Assembly: GCF_040954645.1 (NCBI RefSeq)
Contig: NC_092809.1
Location: 83,078,389 to 83,142,388 of the forward strand
Source of the DNA: Diabrotica undecimpunctata
Taxonomy: Eukaryota; Arthropoda; Insecta; Coleoptera; Chrysomelidae
Length of the DNA: 64,000 nucleotides
Direction of reading: 5' to 3'
Both the position numbers and the translations under genes were made by a program. Shown one piece after another: positions 28,034 through 43,645 of this stretch; position 1 is the stretch's first letter, and every line of letters begins with the position of its first letter. The notes below the pieces were generated by a model. It saw only the letters and a list, made by a program, of their open reading frames with translations. It did not search any database and had not been told where the DNA came from.

Positions 28034-29703
28034 CACCATCAGTCAGACTATCAGTCAGTCTCACGGATTCTGGGGGGGCAAGATTCTGACATATTTAAGA
28101 AAACCATCTATCAGATATATATCTCTAAAAATTGCAACTTTCAATGCAAGAACCCTGCTATCAGAAGAAAAATTCATAGAAATGGAATCTGAACTTGATA
28201 AAATCAATTGGGACATTGTTGGAGTCGCTGAGGTCAGGTTCAACATGCCCTCAAAAATATGAAAAATAATAGTGCTCCGGGGGAAGATGGTGTAGTCATT
28301 GAGACAATTAAACTAGGAGGTCCACTTTTGATATCCCGAATCCAAACACTTTTTAATCTATGTCTGCATAGTGAAAACATTCCAAGTAAATGGAAAAATT
28401 CGGTTACAATCCTCCTCCACAAAAAAGGGGATATATCAGATCTCGAAAACTATAGGCCAATTAGTTTGCTTAACTACCTATACAAGCTCTTTACTCAAAT
28501 ACTGACAAACAGATTAGAAGCAAAACTCGATTTCTATCAATCAGAAGAACAGGCAGGATTTCGAGCGGGACACGGAACAAACGACCATTTGCAATGCCTT
28601 AAAACTCTAGTTGAAAAGTCTATCGAATATAACAGACCCCTTGCTCTTATCTTTGTCGACTTCCACAAAGCATTTGACACGGTCGAAACAGTTGCTATCT
28701 TAAAAGCACTATCAGAATGCAGAATAGATCGCAGGTATGCAAATAATATTCGAAATATATACGAAAATGCGACAACAACCGTTAACCTCTATTGCACTGA
28801 GAAGATAAAAATTGGCAGAGGGGTGCGGCAGGGAGATACCTTGTCACCAAAACTATTTATAACAGTTATGGAGTACGCATTTAAAAGGCTAGAGTGGGAA
28901 TCAAAGGGTATTAGAATCGATGGAAAGATATTCAATCATCTCAGATATGCCGATGATATTGTTCGATATTGTTCTCATAACAGACAACTTAGGAGAGGCC
29001 AGAGTTATGCTACAACAACTACAGCAAGTAACCCAGAAAGTCGGTTTAAAAATAAACTATGGAAAAACAAAAATGATTACCAATCTCATCCCCAATGAGC
29101 TAATAGAAATCGAAAAGTCGCCCATAGAACTTGTGGAAAAATATGTGTATTTGGGTCACGAAATAAGGTTAACGCGAGATAACCAAACATGGCTGCATTC
29201 GGAAAAATGAGAGACGTATTTAAAACAAATATACCGATCCATTTAAAAAGAAAAGCTTTTTAACCAGTGCGTTTTACCAGTCCTCACATACGGAGCAGAA
29301 ACCTTAACTCTCACAAAAACATTAGCCGAAAAATTGAGAAGGACACAACGAGAAATGGAGAGATCAATGCTTGGAATAAACTTAAGCAATAGAATAAGAA
29401 ACGAGGAAGTTCGTAGACGAACCGGAGTGGAAGACATTATCGAACATATTACAAAAAAAAAATGGAGATGGGCAGGACATGTTGCAAGAATGAAAGACAA
29501 CAGTTGGACAAAAAAATTGCTTGAGTGGAGACCACGGGCTGACAAGCGAAGCCGAGGAAGACCCCCAAAGCGATGGACCGACGACCTCAAAAGAATCGTG
29601 ACCAATTGGATACCAGAGGCGCAGAACAGAAGCAGATGGAAAAGTCTAGAGGAGGCCTATGTTCAACAATGGACAACTCAGGGCTGATTGATGATGATGA
29701 TGA
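28034..29703 (+). mobile_element. RTE-like non-LTR retrotransposon, internally deleted, copy A
   Basis: The element is flanked by a 9-bp target duplication TGACTATTA (28025-28033 and 29704-29712). It has the start of an APE endonuclease (KIATFNARTLLSEEKF, 28120-28250) joined directly to the RT palm, so most of the endonuclease is missing. It ends in a (TGA)n tail, TGATTGATGATGATGATGA. The uninterrupted site is seen at about 25910 (CTGACTATTAGACCG). Confidence 0.85.
28259..29690 (+). pseudogene. RTE-like reverse transcriptase, frameshifted, copy A
   Basis: The frame from 28259 carries NSAPGEDGVVIE, NYRPISLLNYLYKLF, AGFRAGHGTNDH, motif A FVDFHKAFDTVE, GVRQGDTLSPKLF and motif C YADD. Immediately after YADD a 10-bp tandem duplication (GATATTGTTC at 28955-28964 and 28965-28974) shifts the frame, which continues as LITDNLGEARVML at 28979. 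A second break is near 29208-29260. The C-terminal part (29334-29687) ends with KWRWAGHVARMKD and RGRPPKRWTDDL. It cannot encode an active RT. Confidence 0.85.
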
Positions 29704-30489
29704 TGACTATTAGACCGCTTTTTTTTGCTGCTACTAGCATTATTTTAGAGCATTCCATTATTTAATTTATGGATTAAATCCGGATAGCAAATACTTAGAT
29801 ATTCTTCACTTTCTCGGAGAAATAATATTCTAACACACAAAATCCTATTAAATTGTCCTTCCTTGCATATTCTATTCACTTATGAGGAGCAGCAGCAATA
29901 TCAGTACCATAATAAGGCGTATAGTTCTGGACTGGCTAATTGTTGGATAATGAGAAGCATGAGTGTAGCAGTTTTAATGTTTTCGGGACTGCTACCTGGT
30001 ATCGGGGAGCAGAATTATCTTTACCGAGTTAATGCATATAGGAATTGTTGCTTGAACTTTATTATTATTAAACAACACTATATTTCCTAGTAAAATAATC
30101 ATAAATTTACAGTAAGAAAAATTTTTGAACGTTGGTTATGAAAACATCATGTACATACCACCGGCTTCACTATGTCTATATCCAGCAAAATCCTTGTAAT
30201 AATGATACTGGAAACCAAAGATGAAAATATGCTCCAAGAAACTCTGTGTTATAAAACAGTCGAATAAAATACAGATTCTCGATTCCAATAATCAAAAAAT
30301 TAATGAACAGCTTACTAAAATAGAAATAACGCCTATTTAAGATGTAATCCATTAACGGCCCAACGGACAAAGCACTCCTAGCATATGCTAATGATATAGA
30401 ACTCATAACTCTAACGAGAAACTCTTCCGTCCACAAACTTCAATAAAGTGAAGAGAGCACAAAAAATGTTTGACTTAAAATCAACGAAA

Positions 30490-31290
30490 TGAAAACCAAA
30501 TACAAGCGAATCAACAGAAAACCAATCAACCAATTCAATAAATTTAGAAAAAACATTAAAGTCAACAACTACAATTTCAAAAGTATGAAACACTTTAAAT
30601 ATCTTAGATCACTAATCACGGTTAATAATAATGCCACTAAAGAAATACAGAGCATAATTCAAACTTCAGACCTATTTTAATACATGGATGTGAGTCATGG
30701 AGAATGACTAAAACAAATAAGGAAGCACTCCGAAGATTTGAAAGGAAAATAATCAGAAATTTTTATTTAACCCGATTATCATAACTACTATTTAAATGGG
30801 AATAAGCAACAATTAGAGGTTAAAGTTAATTTATTGACGTTTCAATTTCCACTTCGGAAATCATTTTCACTAATGTTTGTATTTTGAGAACGATTTCCGA
30901 AGTGGAAATTGAAACGTCAATAAACTACCTTTAAGCTTTAATTGTGGCTTATTCCAATTTAAATAGTAATTATTTTAAAATGCCACAAGAAAATAGCTTC
31001 AGAACTCATTATCATATCGCTACAAATCCGTATAGAATAAGAAAACATACTGAATAAGGAAAGCTCGCATAACGATATTGTTCAGGAAAATAAATCCCTT
31101 AAGGTATATCGGACACGTGCATAGACGCCAAGATGTCAAACTTGTAGAACTGGTGTGGAAGGAAGTTAGCACAGAAGAATGCCACTTCTGAGCAAAGCTG
31201 CTTCAAAATCTTTGATTGGAGAGGATTTAAATGAAAGTATAAGAAATACAATGGATGATTGATGGATTCGAGAAACTTGAGACTTGAGAA
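30490..31290 (+). pseudogene. LINE reverse transcriptase C-terminal relic (later diverged copy), copy A
   Basis: Contains HFKYLRSLITVNNNATKEIQ and, after the 183-bp MITE, a degenerate GHVHRRQDVKLVELVWKE block. Stops and frameshifts are numerous. Confidence 0.55.
30786..30968. mobile_element. 183-bp hairpin MITE, copy A
   Basis: Ends TACTATTTAAAT and ATTTAAATAGTA are inverted. Inside, GACGTTTCAATTTCCACTTC and its complement form a second long stem. It interrupts the LINE relic. The identical element in copy B is at 46405-46587. Confidence 0.8.
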
Positions 31291-32926
<1,636 letters not shown>

Positions 32927-35036
32927 CTACGGCATAAAGTGGACTCCGCCCATGTTAAAATTCAGGTTCAATCGAGCTCCGTGGTCAAGTGGGTACCGAT
33001 ATACGGAGCTCACTTGACCATTCCATAATATTGATTCTGTCGATTCATCAACATGTAGAGTTTAATAATTAATAAAAAATTTTTGGAGCCCGTAAATACC
33101 CCTGTATCATAAATGTATATCGTTTAGTTCACGTGTATATATTATAGGGGTCGTTGAGATCTTCTTCAATGTATAATTGAACCATAGGTTTATCGGTTTA
33201 AGTAAGCTCTGAGAGTTTGGCAACTGTGCGACTTTACCGTATATTTTCAACATATATCCCGAGCGGTTCATATGGTCTCCTTATTTTTATCTACTGTTCG
33301 TAGACAGTGTAATGTCATACGCATTACACTAAGTAATAAAGGATATCTTATTACCTGGTATAACTACGTACTAAGACGTAACTGGTTCTTTAAAAACAGG
33401 TATATAGATACAAAAGAATTTGGGCTTATTATTTAATGGAATGTTCGCTTGCATAGGAAATTTTATTTTTTCTGCATTTTTAAAAATGTTGTTTTTTTAT
33501 TTAATATAATTTTATTAGTTAAATGCCGAACTCAATGTTTTTTTTTTTAATTACAGAAATTTCGTAATATATTTTGTTTACGTGAGTATGTCTTTGTACG
33601 TTTTATGTAAGCATCCGATTAATAAAAACTACGTTTATTTCATCCAATCTTCTGCGATATCTTGTATAAAGCTTTTTTATTATTTTAGTTCTGGTCTTAT
33701 TTGTGTACTATATATGATATCTCGATAAAAGATTATCTCAAAATAAATATGGTTAAGAGCTACAATAGATATTTTTGTGTTAAAATGGGTAGTAGTGTGC
33801 ACAAAAAGAAAGAATTTGTCTAACAAGGTATATTCGGCAGCAGATGCATATAGTGCAAGCGTCTATGTTTTAAGGGCGGAAGAACGCGCACCTCATTTTT
33901 AGCTGACAAGCATGCGAAAAATATTATTTCTGGTCCTCAATTTACCTTTTAGTTTTAAACAATGATCTGTGACTGACCCCGTGCGATACAAATTATTTTC
34001 AAGGAATTTATATGAAGTCTACGTTCAACAATTTCATGACATTATTGGATGTTCAGTTGTGTGAAAGCGTCTATGTTAGGGAGATTAAAGGAGCACACAC
34101 GAGTTTTTCAGAGATTTTGGCTGAAAATTGATTCATAGTTTATTTTTATTGTGTAATAATAGGTGTATCGTCTATATAATAGAAGTTCTAGTATCTACCG
34201 GTATGGATCGTTCGTTTGTGTAAATGTTATACAGTGTAGGGGCCTTTATGCTACCCCAAGCGAGACCGTTCTTCATCTGCTATTCTTATCATTGAGTGAT
34301 ACAAAAAATATTCTATTGTGTAGGCATACGCAGACAATATAAGTGAGTTTGTTATCTAAAGGGATATCATATAGTTTTTGAAGAAATATTCTGTAATTTA
34401 AGGTGTCGTAAGCGGCATTTAGATTGAAAAATACCACCCCTGATACCCGATATTTTTCGTACCCGTCTTTGATTTAGTATTTGTGATGTACGGGATCTTC
34501 CCTGTCTACAGCCACTTTTGTCTTTTAATTTAAGTTTTTCTTCTAATATCGGTGATATCATATTAACGATATTGTGCAAAAGTATTTTGAATAGCTGACA
34601 AAATAAAGATATTAGCCGATAGTTTTTGTGGTCGTTGGAGTGTTTGCCAGGCTTAAGTAAAGTAACAACTTTGGCTTGTCTCTATTTTTTGGGTATCTCC
34701 TAATTTGAATACAGTTGTTCATCATCTGGATAAGTCATTGTAGTGTTTTTGGTCCAGATTGCGTAATAAGCTTTGTGCTCAGATCCTCAAGGTCGGTAGT
34801 TGTGTTATTTTTCATTAAATATGTAAATGGTGGATCCAAGCTCCACATCGTTAAAAGGTTCTCTCAGCTGACTGGTTTTGTCCTTTCTTACTTTCCGACA
34901 GAAATAGTATGTCTATATCTATAATGTGGTTTTCAGCGATCAGCTATATACCAAATACCCTAGGTTAGTCCCTATATGTGTTTCCTGTACTAGAAATTAG
35001 TCAGATTCGTGTTAACTTATATGTCTGATAAATTTA
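32927..35036 (+). repeat. Right inverted arm of copy A, truncated
   Basis: Reverse complement of the left arm from 19816 back to about 17730. It breaks off at the tandem junction (35036). Confidence 0.85.
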
Positions 35037-35496
35037 TCTATATACCTGTTTTTAAAGAACCAGTTTCCTCTTAGTACGTAGTTATACCAGGTAATAAGAT
35101 ATCCTTTGTTACTCAGTGTAATGCGTATGACATTACACTGTTTACGAACAGTAGATAAAAATAAGGAGCCCATATGAACCGCTCGGGATATATGTTGAAA
35201 ATATACGGTATAATCGCACAGTTGCCAAACTCTAAGAGCTTACTTAAACCGATAAACCTATGGTTCACTTATACATTGAAGAAGATCTTAACGACCCCTA
35301 TAATATATACACGTGATACAGGGGTATTTACGGGCTCCAAAAAATTTTTATAAATTATTAAACTCTACATGTTGATGAATCGACAGAACCAATATTATGG
35401 AATGGTCAAGTGAGCTCCGTATATCGGTTCTTACTTGACCACGGAGCTCGATTGAACCTGAATTTTAACATGGGCGGAGTCCACTTTATGTGCCGT

Positions 35497-35498
<2 letters not shown>

Positions 35499-35532
<34 letters not shown>
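35499..35532. repeat. (AT)n array, copy B
   Basis: Counterpart of the 84-bp array at 19817-19900, reduced to about 34 bp. Confidence 0.95.
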
Positions 35533-35538
<6 letters not shown>

Positions 35539-35679
35539 ATTTAGAGTATCAGCAATCGGTCAGGAAATAAAACTCTATTTGTTCAGTCTCTCAATATTTC
35601 GTCACGATTTTGTGACTTATATAAATAAAACAAATAGAGTTTCATTTCCTGACCGATTGCTGATACTCTAAATCAATAT
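35533..35679. mobile_element. Palindromic MITE, copy B
   Basis: Near-perfect inverted repeats of about 50 bp. The right arm is intact here, unlike copy A. Confidence 0.75.
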
Positions 35680-35709
35680 TTAAAACAGTACGGTCGAAAA
35701 AATAATTTG

Positions 35710-35711
<2 letters not shown>

Positions 35712-35757
<46 letters not shown>
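35712..35757. repeat. (TA)n array, copy B
   Basis: Counterpart of 20091-20152. Confidence 0.95.
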
Positions 35758-35765
<8 letters not shown>

Positions 35766-38468
35766 TTGAACGGTAAAGTTAACTAAGAAAGTGTGATAAG
35801 TCTTGTACCACCCCACATGCACACAAGTTAACCGGTGTTTGCAGGCAAGAGTCCTCCTGGCAGATTTAAGGAAGATAACTACCATAAGGAAGTTCCGTTC
35901 GAGGGATCAGATGGCGAGGAGCAGCTTATTTTTGTTTGTATATCTTGCAGATCTGTTGATATATCCAGTTTTTCCTTGATTCTAGTCATAAAATGGGCTG
36001 GTATTTGTGGAGTGGATGTCACGAATCTAGACTTTGTTTTTTTTGCTCTCTAGCTACTTATCTTCGGATATTAGGTGGATTGATAGCTACGATATTGTAG
36101 AGCTTATGTATGGATGTGAGTCTTAATATTCCCTGAATTTGGCTGACTAATTTATAACTAAATATTTTATAAGTTATTTAAATAACTATTTATAAGCGGC
36201 ATTTAGATTAACAAATACCACTCCTCATACCTGATATTTTTCGTACTTCTCTTTGCTGTGTTGTGCAAGATTTAGTATTTGTGACATATATGATCTAACC
36301 TGCCATATATAGCCACTTTTGTCTTTTAATTAGAGTTTTTCTTCTATTATCGGTTTATATTAAGGATCATGTACAGAAGTATTCTGTATAGCTGACAAAA
36401 TAAATAGATATATTGGCCGATAGCTTTTGTGGTCGTTGGAGTTTTTGCCAGGTTTAATCAAGGCAACAACTTTGTCTTTGCTTTGCTTGTCTAAAGACTT
36501 TGGATATTAGCCATTGTTGTATTTTTAGTTCAAATTTTATAGTTAGTTTTGTGCTCAGATCCTCAGCCAGGAGCCGTAATATTGTTTATTATATATGTGG
36601 ATAGCGGATCCAAGCTCAACATCGTTGAAAGGTTCTCACAGCTGACTGGTTTTGTTTTCTCTCATTATAAGTTTTTCTTTGCTTCTTTGCCTGCATTTAA
36701 TATGTAATTTTCAGCGATTAGCTTAATACCAAATACCATAGGATTGGCCATCTATGTGCTTCCTGCATTTTGTTAAGCGTATATGTAAAGTGGAGTGTCT
36801 TTATGTCTAGATATACTCTTAATATTTTTACACATAATTAGAATAGTTGGTCCTAAAAAGGACCGATTTGACAGAAAACATATTGAACGGGTGATTTAAG
36901 AATTAACGATTACTTAATTATTCATTACCCAGGGTACGCCCGATTGCGGTTATCTTATTAGTACTTCAATTTTCGTGAACGCTTCTACTTTAAACTTCAT
37001 AAAAAATCACTAATCTTTCACTTTTCTGTTACTGTTATTTTAAGACGATATTTCGAGTCAGATTTGTATAGTAATAACTATAGTCAATATATAGTCTCTA
37101 TAAGTAAATGAGTTTGTGGTATCGGTTACAAATCATATATATTGATGAGGAAATAAACAGGTTAAAATAGGTGTAGAAAATTTTACCTACATATATCGGC
37201 ACCATTGTTCAGGAGATGGGTTTATCCCAGAGATCAAAGGTTACATACTTTTACAGGCGTATTCTAGGTTCTATTTATATATTTTTATTACTAAAAAAGT
37301 GTATTTATAATAAAGGCCTTAAGCTATCTGTAGATTCCATCAATATTAGAATCTATGGAAATTAGCAAATTAAAAAATACAGACATAATTCTGAATGACC
37401 AACTTGAGACAAACAGTTATCCCCTCTTCAACTTATTCAGTTACAAAATATGACGTGTAAACGCATACCTGTTTAATTGTTAGATAAAATGAATTTCCAT
37501 CAAGTAACGGTCGAATCTATCACTTACTAAAAGAGTACGAAAAGACCTGCTTATGCTTTAGGGTATGGGTACTTTAGTACAAAGTACCCTTTGCTTTTGC
37601 CAATTGCTTTGTCACTTTCTCAGCGATGGGTCTCCCTTTTGCTCATCAATAATGTTCCCGCTCGATATAGTTATTCTAAGATATTCAGATTTCACTATAT
37701 GCTCTACATTTGGTTTTATCTCCTATTAATTTACAACTACGACGAAATCTTTATAATATATCTGATGCATTGATATTAAAGTGGAGTAGAATACTTGGTA
37801 GGTAATATTTATTTGTTTTGAGTATACTTATTTTACGACCTAGTACATAAAAAAATAAATACTTGTGTGCTCAGTGCTTTCTAAGTCTGTAAAACATAAA
37901 CATGCTTCCATATTAGATTATACATTTATAAAGAATGTCCACTCTCTGAATTGAAGTTTTTATCTTAAAATATGACTGTGTCCCACAATCTTTCACAAAA
38001 GTTATTCTTTTCTGAAATTTTCTGAATAAGGTTCAATAGGTTTTTATATTTTGTTTTACGTTTTAATCTTTAAATCGGAGTTCATTTTTTGAAAAACTAT
38101 AAACATGTGACAACAAATTGCTATATGAACGGCGTTATGCATCACTAGACCCAGCCCCAATTTCTTAAATTGTGAATTATGGCGCTTTCTGATGGAAAAG
38201 AGGAACAACAGGATAACATCAGATGTAGACCAAACAAAAGAAATTAGGACACGCATTGAAATAGCACGTGCATTATTTTTTAAACTTAAAAAGTTTCTTT
38301 GTTTTCGGGATATAAAGTTAGAGCCTGAGAATGCTTCGATGTTACGTGTTCTCTACTTTTCTTTATGGCTTGGAAGCGTGAACACTAAAACAAGCCCATC
38401 TGAATAAGTCGGTCGCCTTTGAATTTTGGTCTTACAGAAGAATCCTACGAATATCATGGATTCAAAGA

Positions 38469-38753
38469 ATGTCAAACGTGGAAGTAACTAGAATGATAGG
38501 AAATCGGGCGGAAATATTATTAACTATCAAAAGACGAAAACTTGAGTACTTAGGACATGTGATGAGAGGGCAAAAATACGCATTATTACAACTTATTATG
38601 CAAGGCAAAATCCGAGGAAAGCGAAATGTGGGAAGACGAAGAATATTCTGGCTTAAAAACTTAAGGGAATGGTTTGAATGCAGTAGTGCAGAACTTTATA
38701 GAGCGGCAGTCAACAGAGTCCGTATAGCCATGATGATTTCCAACCTTCGATAG
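38469..38753 (+). pseudogene. C-terminal fragment of a LINE reverse transcriptase, copy B
   Basis: Same sequence as 22857-23141. The 258-bp tandem duplication follows at 38553-39068. Confidence 0.75.
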
Positions 38754-39406
38754 AAGATGGAACTTAAAGAAGAAGATAGAAATAAGCATAAACTATCTAC
38801 CTAATAAAAGGACATGTGATGAGAGGGCAAAAATACGCATTATTACAACTTATTATGCAAGGCAAAATCCGAGGAAAGCAAAATGTGGGAAGACGAAGAA
38901 TATTCTGGCTTAAAAACTTAAGGGAATGGTTTGAATGCAGTACTTAGTGCAGAACTTTATAGAGCGGCAGTCAACAGAGTCCGTATAGCCATGATGATTT
39001 CCAACCTTCGATAGAAGATGGAACTTAAAGAAGAAGATAGAAATAAGCATAAACTATCTACGTAATAAATCCCATTAACCTGTTAGTAACGGATAACCAG
39101 ATATATTTAAAAAGATTAAGTACCTTTCTTTTTAATTTGGATTTTGAATTTTGCATAACTAGAGCAAGCGACTAATTTTTGTGTATTAGTTTTGGACCAA
39201 GCGCCTCTTGCGAGCGTTTTAATGATTGTAAATCGAATATTTGGCAACATATGTACATAAACGTGGTTAACAATGGTGACGTTGGCAACTTGTTGAGGCG
39301 TTTAGGTAAAGAAGTAGTTTCAGTTATTGCTTAAATTTTTCTATATTAGTCACATTACAGAAGAGCTAACACAAAAAGAGAATACTTAACAAAAGACATA
39401 ACATTA

Positions 39407-40157
39407 AGTAAAATGTATGAATTGTATATTGAAGAAGCAGACAATGACCTTGTTAAATTTTCGTTTTACAAAAAAATGTTTTTAACACGATTTAATCTTC
39501 AAAGAAAAAAGTTGAAAAAAGATACTTGTAGTAGATGTGATTGTTTCGAATTAGAAATTAAAAATTGCGCAGATAACGAACAATTAAGCGTTAAAAAAAG
39601 AAAAAATGTGCACTTAGAAGAAAGAAAGCTAGACATGAAGATAAGCAACGATCAACCAGAAGTGGAAACCTTTTGTTTTGATTTAAAGAAAAACTCTTCC
39701 CCTTTCGAGAATTCTAATAAATATTGTATATTATAAGCGTCAATTATGTATTTACAACCTTGGTATCCATAGCGCCAAGGATAAAAAAGGTCATTGTTAC
39801 ATTTGGATAGAAGGTGAAGCTGGTCGGGGAGCCCAGGACGTAGGCATTTGTCTTAAGAAACACAGTGAAGAAAATGTTACTTCTGCAAAACATGTAATTT
39901 TGTGGTTAGACTCTTGTGGCGGCCAAAACCGCAGCATTAAAATAGTTTTGATTCTGAAAATGATTTTGGAAACTCATCCTACCATTGAAAAAATTACATT
40001 ATGCTATTTCTTTCCTAGTCATAGCTTTTACCCAATGGTAGTGATTTTGTAGATTTTGAAAATGCCCTAAAATTTCAACAACTTTTATATACCGTTGATG
40101 ATTACCTAAACGTGATGAAAAAATTCCGTAAAAAGAACCCACTAGTAGTTCACTGAA
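39407..40157 (+). pseudogene. DDE transposase relic, copy B
   Basis: Same as 23795-24545 with a single observed substitution (TTATATT to TTACATT near 39797). Confidence 0.75.
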
Positions 40158-43100
40158 TGAAAAAAGAAGAATTCGTCAAGCTAAGAAGAAATACAAGCGA
40201 ATCAACAGAAGAGACCAATTTAATAGATCTTGATAAAATATTAAAGTTAACAACTACAATTTCGTAAATATGGAACACTTTAAATATCTTAGATAAATAA
40301 TCACGGTTAATAATAATGCCACTAAAGAAATACAGATCATAATTTAAACTTTTTACCTATTTTAATACATAGATGCTAATCATGGACAATGACTAAAACG
40401 GATAAGGAAGAACTACTAATATTTGAAAGGAAAATAGTAGGAAAATTGTTTTAACCTCATTATCATATCGCTACAAATCCGTATGGAAGAAGAACACATA
40501 CTGAATAAAGAAAGCTCTTATAACGATATTATTTAGGAAAATAAATTGTTTAAGGTAGATCGTACACATGCATTGACGCCAAGATGTCAAACTTGTAAAA
40601 CTGGTATGGAAGGAAGTTAGCACAGCAGAATACCACTTGGGCGTCTCAGTATGCAATGAAGAGAAAACATCCAATCATATCTCAAAAAATTAACATCGTG
40701 AAGGTTCTTCTCTGAACCCCATAACAAATGGCTAATCTTTTACTTTTCATTAAAAATTTGAATTTTAATAAGTCACGTAAATAACGTTTTAAAAGTGCCT
40801 TTACTGAGATAACTTTTTTTAAGCCTGGTTTGTTTGATTACATGTAATTGATTTGATAGTCCCCAAGAGATGAGTATTGACTATAGGTAGGATAGCAGGT
40901 AGTTGAACAGGCATGTGTTGATAAATATGATGGGTCGGTAGATAGTCTCATTATTAGTAAATCTGACCTCATGTTACCTTCCCCCTTCATTTGTGGAAGT
41001 CCTAAAGGCATTTTTTCTCTTGAGGCATCCTCCCAATTTAACTTGGCAATGTAGTTATTATAGAGCCTTTGAGATTTAGCTTCTTACACGACGTTGTTGT
41101 CTTTATATATGTGTTTGGCCTTGGCATTAGTTCCGTTCGGTATTGGTTAGTACGCGGACCTTTGTAAGTCAGAAAATACTTCTGATGGCTTTTCTAGCAT
41201 TCCTGATCTAATTAATACCTGAGTTTTACGTACATTGTTTTGTTAGCGTTCTGGCCACATATCCACACATTAGCACTGGTTTAATCACTGTTTTATATAT
41301 CCTGATTTAAGAAAGTCGTGTTAGACCTCTGAATTTAAAAGTATTATAAGAGTTATATATACATCAGTTAGCTACCTGAATATTCCCTTTTATTTCTTAT
41401 GTTACAACGTTATCTACGATATCTAAAATGTTGCAATCCTTTAAAATTATATGGGTTTATTGTTACGTTATGCCCTACTCTACGTCATCTCTTTTGTATG
41501 TTAAAGAACATTTATATGCTTTATTACTGACTATTAGACCGTATTTTTTATGCTAATATCATTATTTTATAGCATTCTAATAATTTATGGATTAAATCCG
41601 GATAGCAAATTGATATTCTTCACTTTCTCGGAAAAATAATATTCTAACACACAAAATCCTAATAAATTGCCAAAACCTTCCTTGCATATTCTATTCACTC
41701 ATGAGGGGCAGCAGCAATATCAGTACCATAATAAGGCGTATAGTACTGGACTGGCTAATCGTTGGATAATGGGAAGCATGAGTTTTAATGTTTTCGGGAC
41801 TGCCATCTGTTAGCGGAGAGCAGAGATATCAGTACCAAGTTAATGCATATAGTAATTGTTGCTTGAACTTTATTATTATTAAACAACACTATACTTTCTA
41901 GTAAAATCATCATGACTTTACAGTAAGACAAATTTTCGAAGGTTGGTTATGGAAACATCATGTACATACCACCAGGTTCCCTATGTCGATATCCAGCAAA
42001 ATCGTTGTAATAAGGAGACGGCAAACAAAAATCCAGAGATAAAAATATGCACCAAGAAAGTCTGTTTTATTCAACAGTCGAATAAACTACAGATCCTTGA
42101 TTCAAATAGTCAAAAAATCAATAAACAGCTTAGTAAAATAGAAATAACGCCTATTTAAGATGTAATCCATTAACGGGCCAAGGTACAAAGCACTCCTGGC
42201 ATATGCTAATGATATGGATCTCATAAGAAACTCTCTCCGGTCCGCAAACATCTTTAACAAAGTGCACGAAAAATGTTTCACTTAAAATCAACGAAATGAA
42301 AACCGAATACAAGCAAATCAACAGAAGAGACCAATTTAATAAATTTAGAAAAAACATTTAAGTCAACAACTACAATTTCGAAAGTATGGAACACTTTAAA
42401 TTTGCTATGGCAAAAATCATCATACTTGGGTTACATTGTTATTTATGTGGCAATCAGCTGTAAAAGTCATTGCCTTTTTCCTGTAGTATCATATTTTAGC
42501 ATATCATATTTTGAGTGAAATTGATCCTAAATGCGTCTAATAATATTAAGTTTGTAAAACAGCTGTCCTTTTATGCTCATTAGTTCACCATTTGTAAAAC
42601 AGTCTATGTAAATATAAGGGATTTATATAATCTTTTCATTTCGTAATCTTTTCGTTTTATAATTATAGTTCTCTTGCTTCTATTTTCTATGGTAATACAT
42701 ATATATACCCAATTCAAAAGGGAGAAAACCAGCGAGTTCTAAATTAAACATAAACATTATCCTCTCTTTCTCCCTATATGTTATATAAAGATCATCTTCA
42801 TCGTATAGTCAGAACGGAACAAGATTCTATTGCCTTTTCTTCTTTTTGTCTTCTCTTTCCTATTGAAAATACAGCCAGGTAAATGACGTTTTTAAAATTT
42901 ATGTCAATATTTCTCTAAAGTGCCTTTCCTTGGATAATTTTTTTTAAGCCTAGTTCGTTTGATTACATGTAATTGATTTGATATTCCACAACAGATAAGT
43001 ATTGATTGTAGGTAGGATAGCAGGTGTTGATAAATATAATGGGTCGGTAGATAGTCTCATTATTCCTAAATCTGACCATATGTTACCTCCTCCTTCATTT

Positions 43101-43645
43101 GTGGAAGTCTTAAAGGCATTTTTTCTCTTGGGGCATCCTCCCAATTTAACTTGGCAATGCAGTTATTATAGAGTCTTTGGATAAAGCCAGCGCAACTTTA
43201 GCACTGAGATTTAGTTTCTTGTACGATGTTGCTATCTTTATATATGTGTTTAACCTTGGAATTACCTCTGTTCGGTATTGGTTAGTACTCGGACCTCTGT
43301 AAGTCGGAAAATACCTCTGATGGCTTTTCTAGCAATCCTGGTCTAATTAATATGTTCTCGTCACGTATCCACACATTAGCACTGGTTTGATCACTATTTT
43401 ATATATCCTGATTTTAGAGATTCGAATTAGACTTCTGGATTTAAAAGAGGGTTATATATACATAAACATCAGTTAGCTACCTAAATATTCCCTTTTATTT
43501 TTTATGTAACAACATTACCTACGGCATCTAAGACGCTGCAATCTTTCAAAATTATATGGCTTTATTGTTCCGTTATGCCCTACTCTCGATCCTCTCTTTT
43601 GTATGTTAAAGAACATTTATTTGATTTTCTCATTAGTGACTATTA

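Noticed and set aside
28240..28422. 60-aa - strand frame opposite the RTE reverse transcriptase
   Set aside because: Antisense shadow of the RT palm domain.
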